A program made the translations under genes and the position numbers. A model generated the notes under the pieces. The model was not told the origin of the DNA. It worked only from the letters and a program-made list of their open reading frames with translations, and did not search any database. Shown here piece by piece: positions 11,874 to 20,140 of a stretch of DNA of 64,000 nt. Position 1 is the first letter of the stretch. Every line of letters starts with the position of its first letter. This DNA comes from Actinomycetaceae bacterium (GTDB lineage: Bacteria; Actinomycetota; Actinomycetes; Actinomycetales; Actinomycetaceae), in contig JAUMUM010000008.1 of NCBI GenBank assembly GCA_030530685.1, positions 1 to 64,000 on the forward strand, written 5' to 3'.

Positions 11874-13709
11874 GTGGTCGGAAAATTGCAACGCTTCGCT
11901 AGGGCGCTCATCGGCCCCATCGCCGTCCTTCCCGTTGCGGCGCTTCTCGTGGGCATCGGCAACTGGATGAATTCGACGGACTGGGGACGTGAGCGCATTG
12001 CCTCGGAGATATTCCAGGAATCGGGCCTCGTGGTGCTCGACAACCTCGGGTACATCTTCGCCATCTCGCTGGCCTACGGATTGTCGCGCGAGTCCAATGG
12101 CGCCGCGCCGCTGTCGGGTTTCCTCAGTTTCCAGACGCTGATCTCACTCTTCGACGAACAGGCCGTCGCCAGGTTCCGGGGCGTGGACCTGGATCGCCTG
12201 GAAAGGCTGCGCCTGACGGATAGCGCCCACCCCGAGGTCCTCGAATGGACCCGGGAAGGCTGGGGCGCCATCGGGCCCAATAACGTCCTCTTCGGCATTG
12301 TCTCCGGCCTGCTGGCGGCGTGGTGTTACAACCGCTTCTACCGCGTGCGCCTGCCGGACTTCCTCGCGCTATTTTCCGGGCGGCGCCTCGTGCCCATCGC
12401 CGCGACACTCGCGTCCATCCTGCTCGCCGGCCTCCTCTATCCCGTGTGGCCATCGGTCTACTCGGCCCTGTTCAATCTTGGCCACAGAATCGAGGACTTC
12501 GGGGCGCTGGGAGCGGGCCTGTACGGATTCTTCAATCGCATCCTCGTGCCAACGGGCATGCATCACGCCTTCAATCAGATCTTTTGGTTCGACGTCGTGG
12601 GCATCAACGACGTCGAAGACTTCCTGGGCGGCGCCAAGACCGTGGAACGCGCCGGGCAGGCGCTCGACGCATCGAGTTGCCCGGGTGCGTGGTCCGACGG
12701 CGTCTGCACGGTCAAAGGGGAGGTTGGTCGATACCAGGCGGGATTCTTCCCCATTACCATGCTGGGCCTGAGCGGAGGCGCCCTGGCGATCTACCTGACG
12801 GCGGAGCGGTCGAGGCGCAAATTCGTCGGATCCACGATGGCGGCCGGTGCACTCGCGTCGTTCTTCACGGGCGTGAGCGAGCCACTGGAGTTTTCCTTCA
12901 TGTTCGTGGCGCCGTTCCTCTACTTCGTGCACGCTGTGCTCACGGGAGTCTCGCTGGCGATCGCCGCGTCCATGGGATGGACCGCGGGCTTCGGCTTTTC
13001 CGCGGGTTTCGTGGACTTCATCCTGTCCGTACGCAACCCGCTGGCGAACGATCCGCTCATGCTCCTCGTCATGGGATTCGCGTTCTTCGTCGTGTACTTC
13101 GTCGTGTTCTACAGCCTCATTAAGGTCTTCGATATACCGACGCCCGGGCGGCGTGAGGAGGAGGGCGACTCCTCGCAGGGCGGCGTGGTGCCCTCGGACG
13201 GGCGTGGCGAAGGCGATGGTGCAAAGAAGGCTGGCTCTGGCGACGGTGTCCGGACAGGTGATGGCGCCTGGGCGGGTGAAGGTGGCCGGACAGGCGATCG
13301 CGCCAGGGCGGACGAGGGCGGTCCGGCAAGCAAGGCAGATCCAGCAAGCGACGGCAGCCCAGACAGCCGCGCCGATGTCGGCGGTCAGGCGGGCGATATC
13401 CAGGTGGGCGCGAAAAGTCAGGCCGATGCCGGCGTGCCCGGGCGCGAGGACTCAGGCGGTACGCCGGCGCTGGCGCGGCAGGTCGTGGCCGGCCTCGGCG
13501 GCGCGGATAATATCGAGACCTTCGAGCACTGCGCGACCCGCCTGCGTGTGACGGTCAAGGACGGTCAGGCCGTCAGTGAGCAGGATATTAAGGAGGCGGA
13601 CGTCATCGGCGTCGTGCGGCCGGGGCGAAATGCGGTCCAGGTCGTCATCGGCCCGCAGGTGCAGACCGTCTACGACGAGGCCGTGCGCCAGATGCGCGAC
13701 GAAGACTGA
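11874..13709 (+). CDS. PTS transporter EIICB, glucose/N-acetylglucosamine family
   Basis: Phosphotransferase system permease that imports and phosphorylates a sugar. The start GTG 11874 follows GGGAGG and gives MVGKLQRFARALIGPIAVLP, the usual EIIC start; 611 residues. EIIC spans about residues 1-420, with the PTGMHHAFNQIFWFDV and GVSEPLEFSFMFVAPFLYFVH signatures of the glucose/GlcNAc/maltose group. A roughly 110-residue Gly/Asp/Ala-rich linker (422-536) leads to EIIB, whose phospho-acceptor is Cys553 in FEHCATRLRV. No EIIA, HPr or EI is nearby, so a shared EIIA must act in trans. Exact sugar is uncertain. Confidence 0.88.
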   Translation: MVGKLQRFARALIGPIAVLPVAALLVGIGNWMNSTDWGRERIASEIFQESGLVVLDNLGYIFAISLAYGLSRESNGAAPLSGFLSFQTLISLFDEQAVARFRGVDLDRLERLRLTDSAHPEVLEWTREGWGAIGPNNVLFGIVSGLLAAWCYNRFYRVRLPDFLALFSGRRLVPIAATLASILLAGLLYPVWPSVYSALFNLGHRIEDFGALGAGLYGFFNRILVPTGMHHAFNQIFWFDVVGINDVEDFLGGAKTVERAGQALDASSCPGAWSDGVCTVKGEVGRYQAGFFPITMLGLSGGALAIYLTAERSRRKFVGSTMAAGALASFFTGVSEPLEFSFMFVAPFLYFVHAVLTGVSLAIAASMGWTAGFGFSAGFVDFILSVRNPLANDPLMLLVMGFAFFVVYFVVFYSLIKVFDIPTPGRREEEGDSSQGGVVPSDGRGEGDGAKKAGSGDGVRTGDGAWAGEGGRTGDRARADEGGPASKADPASDGSPDSRADVGGQAGDIQVGAKSQADAGVPGREDSGGTPALARQVVAGLGGADNIETFEHCATRLRVTVKDGQAVSEQDIKEADVIGVVRPGRNAVQVVIGPQVQTVYDEAVRQMRDED

Positions 13710-14132
13710 GGCCCGGGCGAGGGCGCCGTTGGGTGCGCGAGCGAGAGCGCAGCAAGCTACGCGAACAAGGGAACCACTGGCTACACGAAAGGGCGCCGCT
13801 GGCAAGGTGGCGCTGAGAAGGTGTCGGGATCTCGACTTTGATCGAGATGTCGTCTCAGCGACATTTATCGCGTATCAGGCGAGACAATCTGCCGGGGTCT
13901 CGATGTGGCAGCAATGCCGATTTGGGCCGTGTCTTGGTGACACGACGCCCGAACCATGAGCCAGCACGTACTGCCCCGGGGGTGTGGTGGATCCGACCCT
14001 GGGAGGATTTGGTGACCGAGGGTCGGAATAGTAACATCACCGACTGAGTACGGTTTCAACGGACGTACGTGGATATCTGAATTGGGCCGGAAGATAGCTT
14101 TAATAATCCGGGTGGCCGAGAGGGATGGAATA
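13710..14132 (+). other. Intergenic region with nested inverted repeats
   Basis: No gene supported. It holds a nested hairpin: CGCTGAGA (13811-13818) pairs with TCTCAGCG (13853-13860), and inside it ATCTCGA (13829-13835) pairs with TCGAGAT (13842-13848). A second perfect 8-bp repeat CCGACCCT (13993-14000) / AGGGTCGG (14019-14026) has an 18-base loop. Neither is followed by a T-run. They may end the PTS transcript or structure the leader of the surface-protein gene. The last 80 bases are AT-rich relative to surroundings and should hold the promoter of the surface protein; I see no clean -35/-10 pair. Confidence 0.5.
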
Positions 14133-17087
14133 ATGTCTCAATCTAGTACAAGGATGAGACGACTGTTGGCAGCGCTCGTCACTTTCGTTCTCGCTCTTGC
14201 AGTGTCGGCGAATCTAGGCAACTCGGTGGCCCACGCGGCAGAACCTCGGCAGGTGAATGCCGAGGTGACATCACTTGAGATACAGAACCTCAACGGTCAG
14301 ACCCTGTCGGATCTGTGGTACACGGCTTCCTTCCACCTTGCGATGAAGTGGGATGCGTCGGCCAATGGCGCCAACCTGCACGAGGGCGATTACTTCACCA
14401 TCGATCTTCCCGACCAGATGGTGTTCCCCACCACGAGTTCGGCACGGGACTTCAACCTCTACGCGGACGACGGAGAGACGGTCATCGCGAAGGCGCATGT
14501 TGATCCGACCGAGGGCGGTGGCGGCAAGGTCACGGTGACGTTCACCGACTACGTTGAGGGCCGGGAGAACATTAAGGGCAATATCCGCCTTGGCGCCCAG
14601 CTCAACACGCGGAAGATTGTCAAGGGCGAGGACAATACCTTCACGGTTTCCGTGAACGGAGGCGTCACCACTTCTCCGACCTCGATCAACTTCCTCGTTC
14701 GGGGAGAGAAGGATCTGGAAAACGAATACCTCAACAAGTGGGGAGAAAGGGTGAGTGGCAACGCCAACGAGGCGCGGTGGGTTGCCAGAATTAACCATAC
14801 CGGGGCAAATTTGACCAACGTCGTCATCTCCGATCGACTGTCCGAGGGTGACGGTTCGGAGACCTACATTGCCGATAGCTTCCAACTCGTTCGCGTTGAC
14901 ATGGACTCCAAGGGATTCGTGATCGCGACCCATGAGGCCGTGGATCTGACGAATAAGATCACCATTGCCCCCGATGGGCGCTCTTTCACCATCAACGTCG
15001 GTAACATCAGCGGCGGGCAATACAGGCTCACCTACAGGAGCTCCTACACGCCGCCCCTGAGGCTCCGCAATGCTATGACACTCACGTCCACCGAGCGGTC
15101 GGCGTCGTTTTCCGGGTCATACCAAGTCGCCACGTCGGGAGGATCGGGCGACGGCAATCTTGCCAATAAGATCAAGCTCACCAAGGTGGATGCCGAGGAC
15201 AACAGCGTCACCTTGGCCGGCGCCGTGTTCGAGGTGACCGCCCCTAATGGCAGCACTTTCCAGCTCACCACGGGTACGGACGGAACGGTCACCTCGGAAT
15301 CGCTGACCTCCGGTACCTACACGGCCAAGGAAGTTACCGCTCCTTCCGGCTATGAGCTCAACGATCAGGTGTTCACTCTCAATGTGAGCCCCTCCGGTGG
15401 TGCGCTGCAGACCGTCACCGATAAGCCGAAGACGACCGCGGTGTCCGTGACGAAGAAGTGGGTTGGTCCTGTTGGTGACGCGGTGACGGTTCGTCTTCTT
15501 GCCGATGGCGCCGAGACGGACAAGACCCTGACTCTGGATGCCGCTAGCAACTGGACGGGCAGCTTCGATGACCTGCGCGCGTACAACGCCCAGGGTAAAG
15601 AGATCACCTACACGGTGACCGAGGCGGAGGTTTCCGGTGTTGATGCGTCGAAGTACACGACCACGGTGGAGGGCAACGCCGCTGATGGTTTTACCGTGAC
15701 GAATACGAATGCGGAGACCATCTCGGTGTCCGTGACGAAGAAGTGGGTTGGTCCTGTTGGTGACGCGGTGACGGTTCGTCTTCTTGCTGATGGGGCTGAG
15801 ACGGATAAGACGCTGACTCTGGATGCCGCTGGCAACTGGACGGGCAGCTTCGATGGTCTGGCTAAGTACAAAGCTGATGGCTCGGAGATTGCCTACACGG
15901 TGACTGAGGCGGAGGTTTCCGGTGTTGATGCGTCGAAGTACACGTCCACTGTTGAGGGCAGTGCCGCTGATGGTTTTACCGTGACGAACACGAATGCGGA
16001 GACCATCTCGGTTCCCGTGACGAAGACCTGGGATGACGATTCGGATCGTGACGGGGTCCGTCCGGATTCGCTGGTTGTTCGCCTGAAGGCCGACGGCAAC
16101 GATACCGGCAAGTCGGTGACCCTTGATGCCGCCGGTGACTGGAAGGGCAGCTTCGATGACCTGGCCAAGTACAACGCCGATGGCACGGAGGTCGTGTACA
16201 CGGTGACCGAGGACGCGGTGCCCGAGTATTCCACGAGCATCGACGGCTTTGACATCACGAACGCGTACACGCCGGGACGCACGTCGGTGACGGTCTCGAA
16301 GGCCTGGGATGATGCCGGTGATCAGGACGGTGTCCGCCCGACGTCTATTCAGGTCCAGCTGTACGCCAACGGCCAGGCCGAGGGTGATCCCGTGACGCTG
16401 AACGCCGACAACCAGTGGACGCACACCTGGAAGGAACTGCACCTGAAGGATGCGGGCAAGACGATTGACTACACAGTCCAGGAGGTCGACACCCCCACCG
16501 GTTACACGGTGACGGTCAGCGGAGATGCGACCGAGGGTTACACGCTGACGAATGCGCACACCCCGGAGACGGTCTCGATTCCCGTGACCAAGAAGTGGGA
16601 GGGCGAGACCGGACCCGCCGTCACGATTCACCTGCTGGCCGACGGCGAGGACACCGGTAAGACGCTGACGCTTTCGGCCGACAACGAGTGGTCTGGCAGC
16701 TTTGCTGACCTGGATAAGTTCGCGGCGGGTAAGGAGATCACCTATACGGTGGCCGAGGACGACGTGGCTGGCTACACCTCCGAGGTGACGGGCAGCGCGG
16801 CGGATGGCTTTACGGTGACGAATACCATCGTGGAGCAACCGCCGACGCAGGACCCGTCGACTCCGGCTGACGAACCGACGACTGCCGACCCGTCGAAGAG
16901 TGCCGACCCGTCGACTCCGGCAGGCGAGCCGAAGAATGCGGCCCCGTCGACGACGGCGGGCCAGCCAAAGAAGAATGGGCTGGCAAGGACCGGTGTCGAT
17001 ACGACGCTGTTGTCCGTCCTGGTGCTCGGCGCAACGGCGGCTGGCATTGGATTGCTTGGGCTGCGTCGGCGGTTTGAGGAACGCTGA
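14133..17087 (+). CDS. Sortase-anchored surface adhesin with Cna-B repeats (LARTG)
   Basis: A 984-residue cell-wall protein. ATG 14133 follows AGAGGGATGG. Signal peptide with RRLLAALVTFVLALAVSA and likely cleavage AHA-AEP near residue 36. Residues about 40-340 resemble the paired Ig-like adhesive domains of MSCRAMM/collagen-binding proteins (GDYFTIDLPDQM). Residues about 345-435 form a SpaA-like prealbumin domain (KLTKVDAEDN). Five Cna-B domains start near residues 437, 532, 627, 719 and 816. A Pro/Thr-rich wall-spanning stalk (about 903-945) is followed by LARTG (950-954), a hydrophobic helix and RRRFEER. The ligand is unknown. A flanking terminator shows it is a single-gene unit. Confidence 0.9.
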   Translation: MSQSSTRMRRLLAALVTFVLALAVSANLGNSVAHAAEPRQVNAEVTSLEIQNLNGQTLSDLWYTASFHLAMKWDASANGANLHEGDYFTIDLPDQMVFPTTSSARDFNLYADDGETVIAKAHVDPTEGGGGKVTVTFTDYVEGRENIKGNIRLGAQLNTRKIVKGEDNTFTVSVNGGVTTSPTSINFLVRGEKDLENEYLNKWGERVSGNANEARWVARINHTGANLTNVVISDRLSEGDGSETYIADSFQLVRVDMDSKGFVIATHEAVDLTNKITIAPDGRSFTINVGNISGGQYRLTYRSSYTPPLRLRNAMTLTSTERSASFSGSYQVATSGGSGDGNLANKIKLTKVDAEDNSVTLAGAVFEVTAPNGSTFQLTTGTDGTVTSESLTSGTYTAKEVTAPSGYELNDQVFTLNVSPSGGALQTVTDKPKTTAVSVTKKWVGPVGDAVTVRLLADGAETDKTLTLDAASNWTGSFDDLRAYNAQGKEITYTVTEAEVSGVDASKYTTTVEGNAADGFTVTNTNAETISVSVTKKWVGPVGDAVTVRLLADGAETDKTLTLDAAGNWTGSFDGLAKYKADGSEIAYTVTEAEVSGVDASKYTSTVEGSAADGFTVTNTNAETISVPVTKTWDDDSDRDGVRPDSLVVRLKADGNDTGKSVTLDAAGDWKGSFDDLAKYNADGTEVVYTVTEDAVPEYSTSIDGFDITNAYTPGRTSVTVSKAWDDAGDQDGVRPTSIQVQLYANGQAEGDPVTLNADNQWTHTWKELHLKDAGKTIDYTVQEVDTPTGYTVTVSGDATEGYTLTNAHTPETVSIPVTKKWEGETGPAVTIHLLADGEDTGKTLTLSADNEWSGSFADLDKFAAGKEITYTVAEDDVAGYTSEVTGSAADGFTVTNTIVEQPPTQDPSTPADEPTTADPSKSADPSTPAGEPKNAAPSTTAGQPKKNGLARTGVDTTLLSVLVLGATAAGIGLLGLRRRFEER
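15441..16829 (+). repeat. Five Cna-B repeat units in the surface protein gene
   Basis: In-frame units begin at 15441, 15726, 16011, 16287 and 16578 (spacing 285, 285, 276 and 291 bases). Each starts with a V-x-V-T-K/S-x-W motif. Units 1 and 2 agree at about 85 of 95 residues and share long identical DNA stretches, pointing to a recent duplication; units 3 and 4 carry an extra D-x-D-G-V-R-P insertion. Confidence 0.9.
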
Positions 17088-17109
17088 TCGGATTCCTGAG
17101 TGATCCGAT

Positions 17110-17152
17110 GGCGAGGCCCGGTTTCCATGTGGGATCGGGCCTCGCCCGTTTT
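17110..17152 (+). terminator. Terminator after the surface protein gene
   Basis: Perfect 11-bp stem GGCGAGGCCCG (17110-17120) / CGGGCCTCGCC (17136-17146), 15-base loop, then CGTTTTC. It separates the surface-protein gene from the convergent deoC. A smaller repeat ATCGGAT/ATCCGAT precedes it (17087-17109). Confidence 0.82.
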
Positions 17153-17266
17153 CTGGGCCTGGCCGCCTGCGCGGTCGCGCGGCAGCTGCGGCGCTCCTCG
17201 CCCGGTAGATGCTGGCGCTGCGGTGCGCCCGGTCGGGACCTGCTTCGTCACGACCGTGCCTGACCG

Positions 17267-17938
17267 TCACGACCGTGCCAGCAGTTCGTCGACCAGGTCG
17301 CAGCCGCGCGAGGTCCCGATCCTCGTTGCGCCGGCCTCAACGAGGGCCAGGGCATCGTCGAGCGTGCGAATTCCTCCGGCTGCCTTCACGGCGACGGCGT
17401 CGCCCACCTCGTCTTTCATGAGGCGCACGTCCTCCAGAGTTGCTCCTCCGCTGCCGAATCCCGTCGACGTCTTGACGAAGTCCGGGCGCACGCGAGCGGC
17501 GACCCCGGCCACGGCGCGTTTCTGTTCATTGGTGAGGTAACAATTTTCGAAGATGACTTTGCTGATGACGCCGCGCTCGCGGCATGCCGTCACGATTCGC
17601 GTCATTTCCTCTTCGATGTAGGCGAGGTTGCCGGCCTTGAGTTCGGTGATGTTGATGACGTAGTCGATTTCGTCGGCGCCATTGTCGATGGCGGTGCATG
17701 CCTCGGCCACCTTGTCCGCGATGGTCGTCTGGCCCAGGGGGAAGGCGATGGCAGCGCCGACGTGGATGCCGGTTCCGGCCAGCTCCGCGGCGCACTGGGC
17801 GACGGGGTAGGGATTGATCGCGACCATGGCGAAGCCGTAGGCCTTGGCCTGATCGCACAGGGTCGTGAAATCCTGCCTGGTCGCATCGGGCCTGAGGTTG
17901 GTGTGATCGATCATTGCTGCGAGTTTGCGTGCATCCAT
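17267..17938 (-). CDS. deoC: Deoxyribose-phosphate aldolase family protein
   Basis: A 223-residue class I aldolase, (beta/alpha)8 barrel. Known reaction: 2-deoxyribose 5-phosphate to glyceraldehyde 3-phosphate plus acetaldehyde. The Schiff-base lysine is Lys156 in DFVKTSTGF, the second lysine is Lys185 in VKAAGGI, and Asp92 in DEIDYVINI is in the proton-relay position. The ATG at 17938 gives MDARKLAAMIDHTNL, the standard start, though the RBS is weak. It is the last gene of the sugar operon, so the true substrate may be another sugar phosphate made by its neighbours; no nucleoside genes are nearby. Confidence 0.88.
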   Translation of the reverse strand: MDARKLAAMIDHTNLRPDATRQDFTTLCDQAKAYGFAMVAINPYPVAQCAAELAGTGIHVGAAIAFPLGQTTIADKVAEACTAIDNGADEIDYVINITELKAGNLAYIEEEMTRIVTACRERGVISKVIFENCYLTNEQKRAVAGVAARVRPDFVKTSTGFGSGGATLEDVRLMKDEVGDAVAVKAAGGIRTLDDALALVEAGATRIGTSRGCDLVDELLARS

Positions 17939-18075
17939 TTGTCGTCCAATTCTTCTGCTCGTGCAGTGGTTGGGGCGGCCGAGCCTTTGCGCTGCCGATG
18001 GTGGATCGTCACGGCCGGAGCCGCCGGTACTGCCTGGCCTGCCGGCGCCGCCGGGGTGAGCCCCGACCTGCCTCC

Positions 18076-18585
18076 TCACTCGATGTTCGCATGACGGGCG
18101 CGCATTCGCCCGTCGTCCTGGCCAAGCGCGGTCATGAGGTCCAGGACCACGCCATCCAGGGCGACGAGGGCCGTCTGCTCGAAGAGCGAACCCATCGGCT
18201 GGGCGCTACCGGCGGAGGCAATGAGAATCGTCGTCGACGCCGCTCGCGCCAGGGGAGAATTGGCCGTCGCGGTGACGCCGGCGACCTGCGCCCCCGCGGC
18301 CAGCGCGATGTCGCCGCCGAGGAGGCGCCCCGAGGCGGAGATGGCGACGAGTAAATCGCCATCGCCTATTGCCGGCACGGTGAACTCGCCGATTCGGTGG
18401 GCCGACAAGCCCGCATGCATGAGCCGGTTGGCGAAGGCGGAGGCCACCGCTCCCGAACGGCCCAGCCCCGTGACGAAAACGGAGCGCGCATTCCCGATGG
18501 CGCGCGCGAAGGCTTCGATCTGGGCAGGGTCGAGTGCCCGGACGGATCGAGACAATTCGGCCCACACCGTGAGGACGCCGCTCAT
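18076..18585 (-). CDS. SIS-domain sugar-phosphate isomerase (6-phospho-3-hexuloisomerase-like)
   Basis: A 169-residue single SIS domain. It resembles 6-phospho-3-hexuloisomerase (HxlB), which interconverts hexulose 6-phosphate and fructose 6-phosphate: GLGRSGAVASAFANRLMHAG, GEFTVPAIGDGDLLVAISASG and the late QPMGSLFEQTALVALD segment. The usual SGSGET phosphate loop reads SASGRL here, so substrate or activity may differ. The ATG at 18585 overlaps the stop of the upstream dehydrogenase (ATGA). No hexulose-phosphate synthase partner is in the window, arguing against a formaldehyde pathway. Confidence 0.82.
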   Translation of the reverse strand: MSGVLTVWAELSRSVRALDPAQIEAFARAIGNARSVFVTGLGRSGAVASAFANRLMHAGLSAHRIGEFTVPAIGDGDLLVAISASGRLLGGDIALAAGAQVAGVTATANSPLARAASTTILIASAGSAQPMGSLFEQTALVALDGVVLDLMTALGQDDGRMRARHANIE

Positions 18586-19976
18586 CGAATACCACCCGCC
18601 CCGGGCACGATCGTCCACGACGGCACCTCCTCTTCAGCCCAGAAACCTCCGGGCTCGAAGAGGGAATCGACGACCTCGGAAAGACGCCCCACCATGAACA
18701 GGGCGTCAAGGACCGTGTACCTGCTGCGAATGGTCTGCGCCTGATAGTAGGTGCGGCGGAGCTTGTCCAGCGAAATCCCGACCTGCGAGGGGTGGTAGAC
18801 CGCGCCCACGGCCCTGAGCATGTCCCGCGTCTGGGCCGCCGTCGGCACCTGGGCCCGCAGCCTTTCGCGCAGGGAAGGCCAGGCTGCGCGAATCGCCTCG
18901 ATATGGCCCCGCGCCTCGTCAGCCGGCACGAACTTGGCGTCGGACTGGGCCACGGCGGCGTCGCAGATGGCGGGGATCTCCTGCAGTGCCCTGACACGGA
19001 CCTCGTTGTCCCGTCGGCTCGGCCAGGACTCCACGAGGGCGTCGACGTCGACGGCGGTGAGGTCCATGCCGATGACGGCGTCGTAGACGGCGGCTATGGC
19101 TATGCTTCCCAATCCGACCTTCGCCCCGTGGGAGAGGGGCAGCGGCCAGTCGAGGCCGTACCCCTCCATTTCCCACTGGTGGGAGAAGTTGTGCCCGGCC
19201 CCCGAACCGGGGCGCGAGGACTTGTGGGCCTGGATCGCCAGGCCGGAGAGCATAATGAGCTCAACGAGCGCCTCCAGAGCGGCCGGGTCGCCCCTGCGCA
19301 GCTGCTCGGGGCGGCCCATTGCCGCGCGCAGGGGTTCCTGAACGAGCGCCCACGCGTCGGGGGCGATGGGCTCGATCCCGACGGCGTCGGCCACGATCCA
19401 GTCGGCCCCGCCCGGGAATTTTTCGATGAGGTCCGCGTACCCGTTGGCTGTCATCATGTCGGGGGCGGTCTCCATAATCGAGAGGTCGGCGACGATTCCG
19501 GCCGGCGCCGGGCACGTTCGCGTGATCTTGAAGCCGTCCTTGGCGATCGCCGCGCCGAACGCCGCATAGCCGTCCATTGAGGCGGCGGTGCACACGTGGA
19601 CGTACGGTTGCCCGAGTTCGCCGGAGGCCAGTTTGACGAGGTCCGATATCGTCCCCGAGCCGATCGAGCATGCCACGGCCCCGCTCGCGCGGATGGCCTC
19701 GCGGACGCGCTCGACATTGTCGTAGCCGGCGTAGAGCGGGGGAGTGCCGGGGAAGATCAGCGGCTGGGCGAGCTGGACTCCGGCCGCCTCTAGGTGGGAG
19801 GTGGCCTGCGGGCCCGCGAGGTCCCACGTCGTCCGGTCCGCCACGATGATCGCCCGGTCTGCCCGGGTGGTCTCGGTGAAGACAGCGCCCAAGGCGCTCA
19901 GGACGTCGCGTCCCATGTCGATTCGGCGGGTGTCGCTGGCGTGCTCCAGGGCCCGGTGGATGCGGGGATTCGTCAC
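18582..19976 (-). CDS. Iron-type dehydrogenase, sn-glycerol-1-phosphate dehydrogenase (AraM)-like
   Basis: A 464-residue NAD(P)-dependent metal alcohol dehydrogenase of the AraM/EgsA group. GSGTISDLVKLAS is the nucleotide-binding segment. Metal ligands are expected in TAASMDGYAAF (Asp), GAGHNFSHQWEM (His) and PLSHGAKVGLG (His). Start GTG 19976 follows AAAGGA; upstream codons are open but have low-complexity composition. Bacterial relatives reduce dihydroxyacetone phosphate to glycerol 1-phosphate or sit in arabinose operons. Here it lies between a sugar kinase and an isomerase, so it probably oxidises a phosphorylated polyol. Exact substrate unknown. Confidence 0.8.
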   Translation of the reverse strand: MTNPRIHRALEHASDTRRIDMGRDVLSALGAVFTETTRADRAIIVADRTTWDLAGPQATSHLEAAGVQLAQPLIFPGTPPLYAGYDNVERVREAIRASGAVACSIGSGTISDLVKLASGELGQPYVHVCTAASMDGYAAFGAAIAKDGFKITRTCPAPAGIVADLSIMETAPDMMTANGYADLIEKFPGGADWIVADAVGIEPIAPDAWALVQEPLRAAMGRPEQLRRGDPAALEALVELIMLSGLAIQAHKSSRPGSGAGHNFSHQWEMEGYGLDWPLPLSHGAKVGLGSIAIAAVYDAVIGMDLTAVDVDALVESWPSRRDNEVRVRALQEIPAICDAAVAQSDAKFVPADEARGHIEAIRAAWPSLRERLRAQVPTAAQTRDMLRAVGAVYHPSQVGISLDKLRRTYYQAQTIRSRYTVLDALFMVGRLSEVVDSLFEPGGFWAEEEVPSWTIVPGAGGIR

Positions 19977-20140
19977 GGTAGTCCTTTCGATGGGCGTGCG
20001 GCATGCAGGGCCGGCGTGCCGGCGTGCGCGGCGGGTGTTGCGGCATGTGGCGGGTGTACGGCCAGCCTTGTGCGGTGTGCGGCCAGCCTTGCGGGGCAGG
20101 TATACGCCTGTCCCGGGCCGCGCGGCTGGGGTACGCCAGG

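Noticed and set aside
11481-11891. Minus-strand frame between the ABC permease and PTS genes
   Set aside because: No motif, and it would cover the PTS promoter.
15117-17270. 717-codon minus-strand frame opposite the Cna-B repeats
   Set aside because: Its apparent repeats simply mirror the Cna-B units; no signal or domain.
17267-18585. Ribulose monophosphate formaldehyde pathway
   Set aside because: The isomerase-like SIS protein has no hexulose-phosphate synthase partner and its phosphate loop is altered.
18792-19580. 262-codon plus-strand frame inside the AraM-like gene
   Set aside because: The minus-strand gene has clear dehydrogenase motifs and metal ligands; the plus frame is its shadow.
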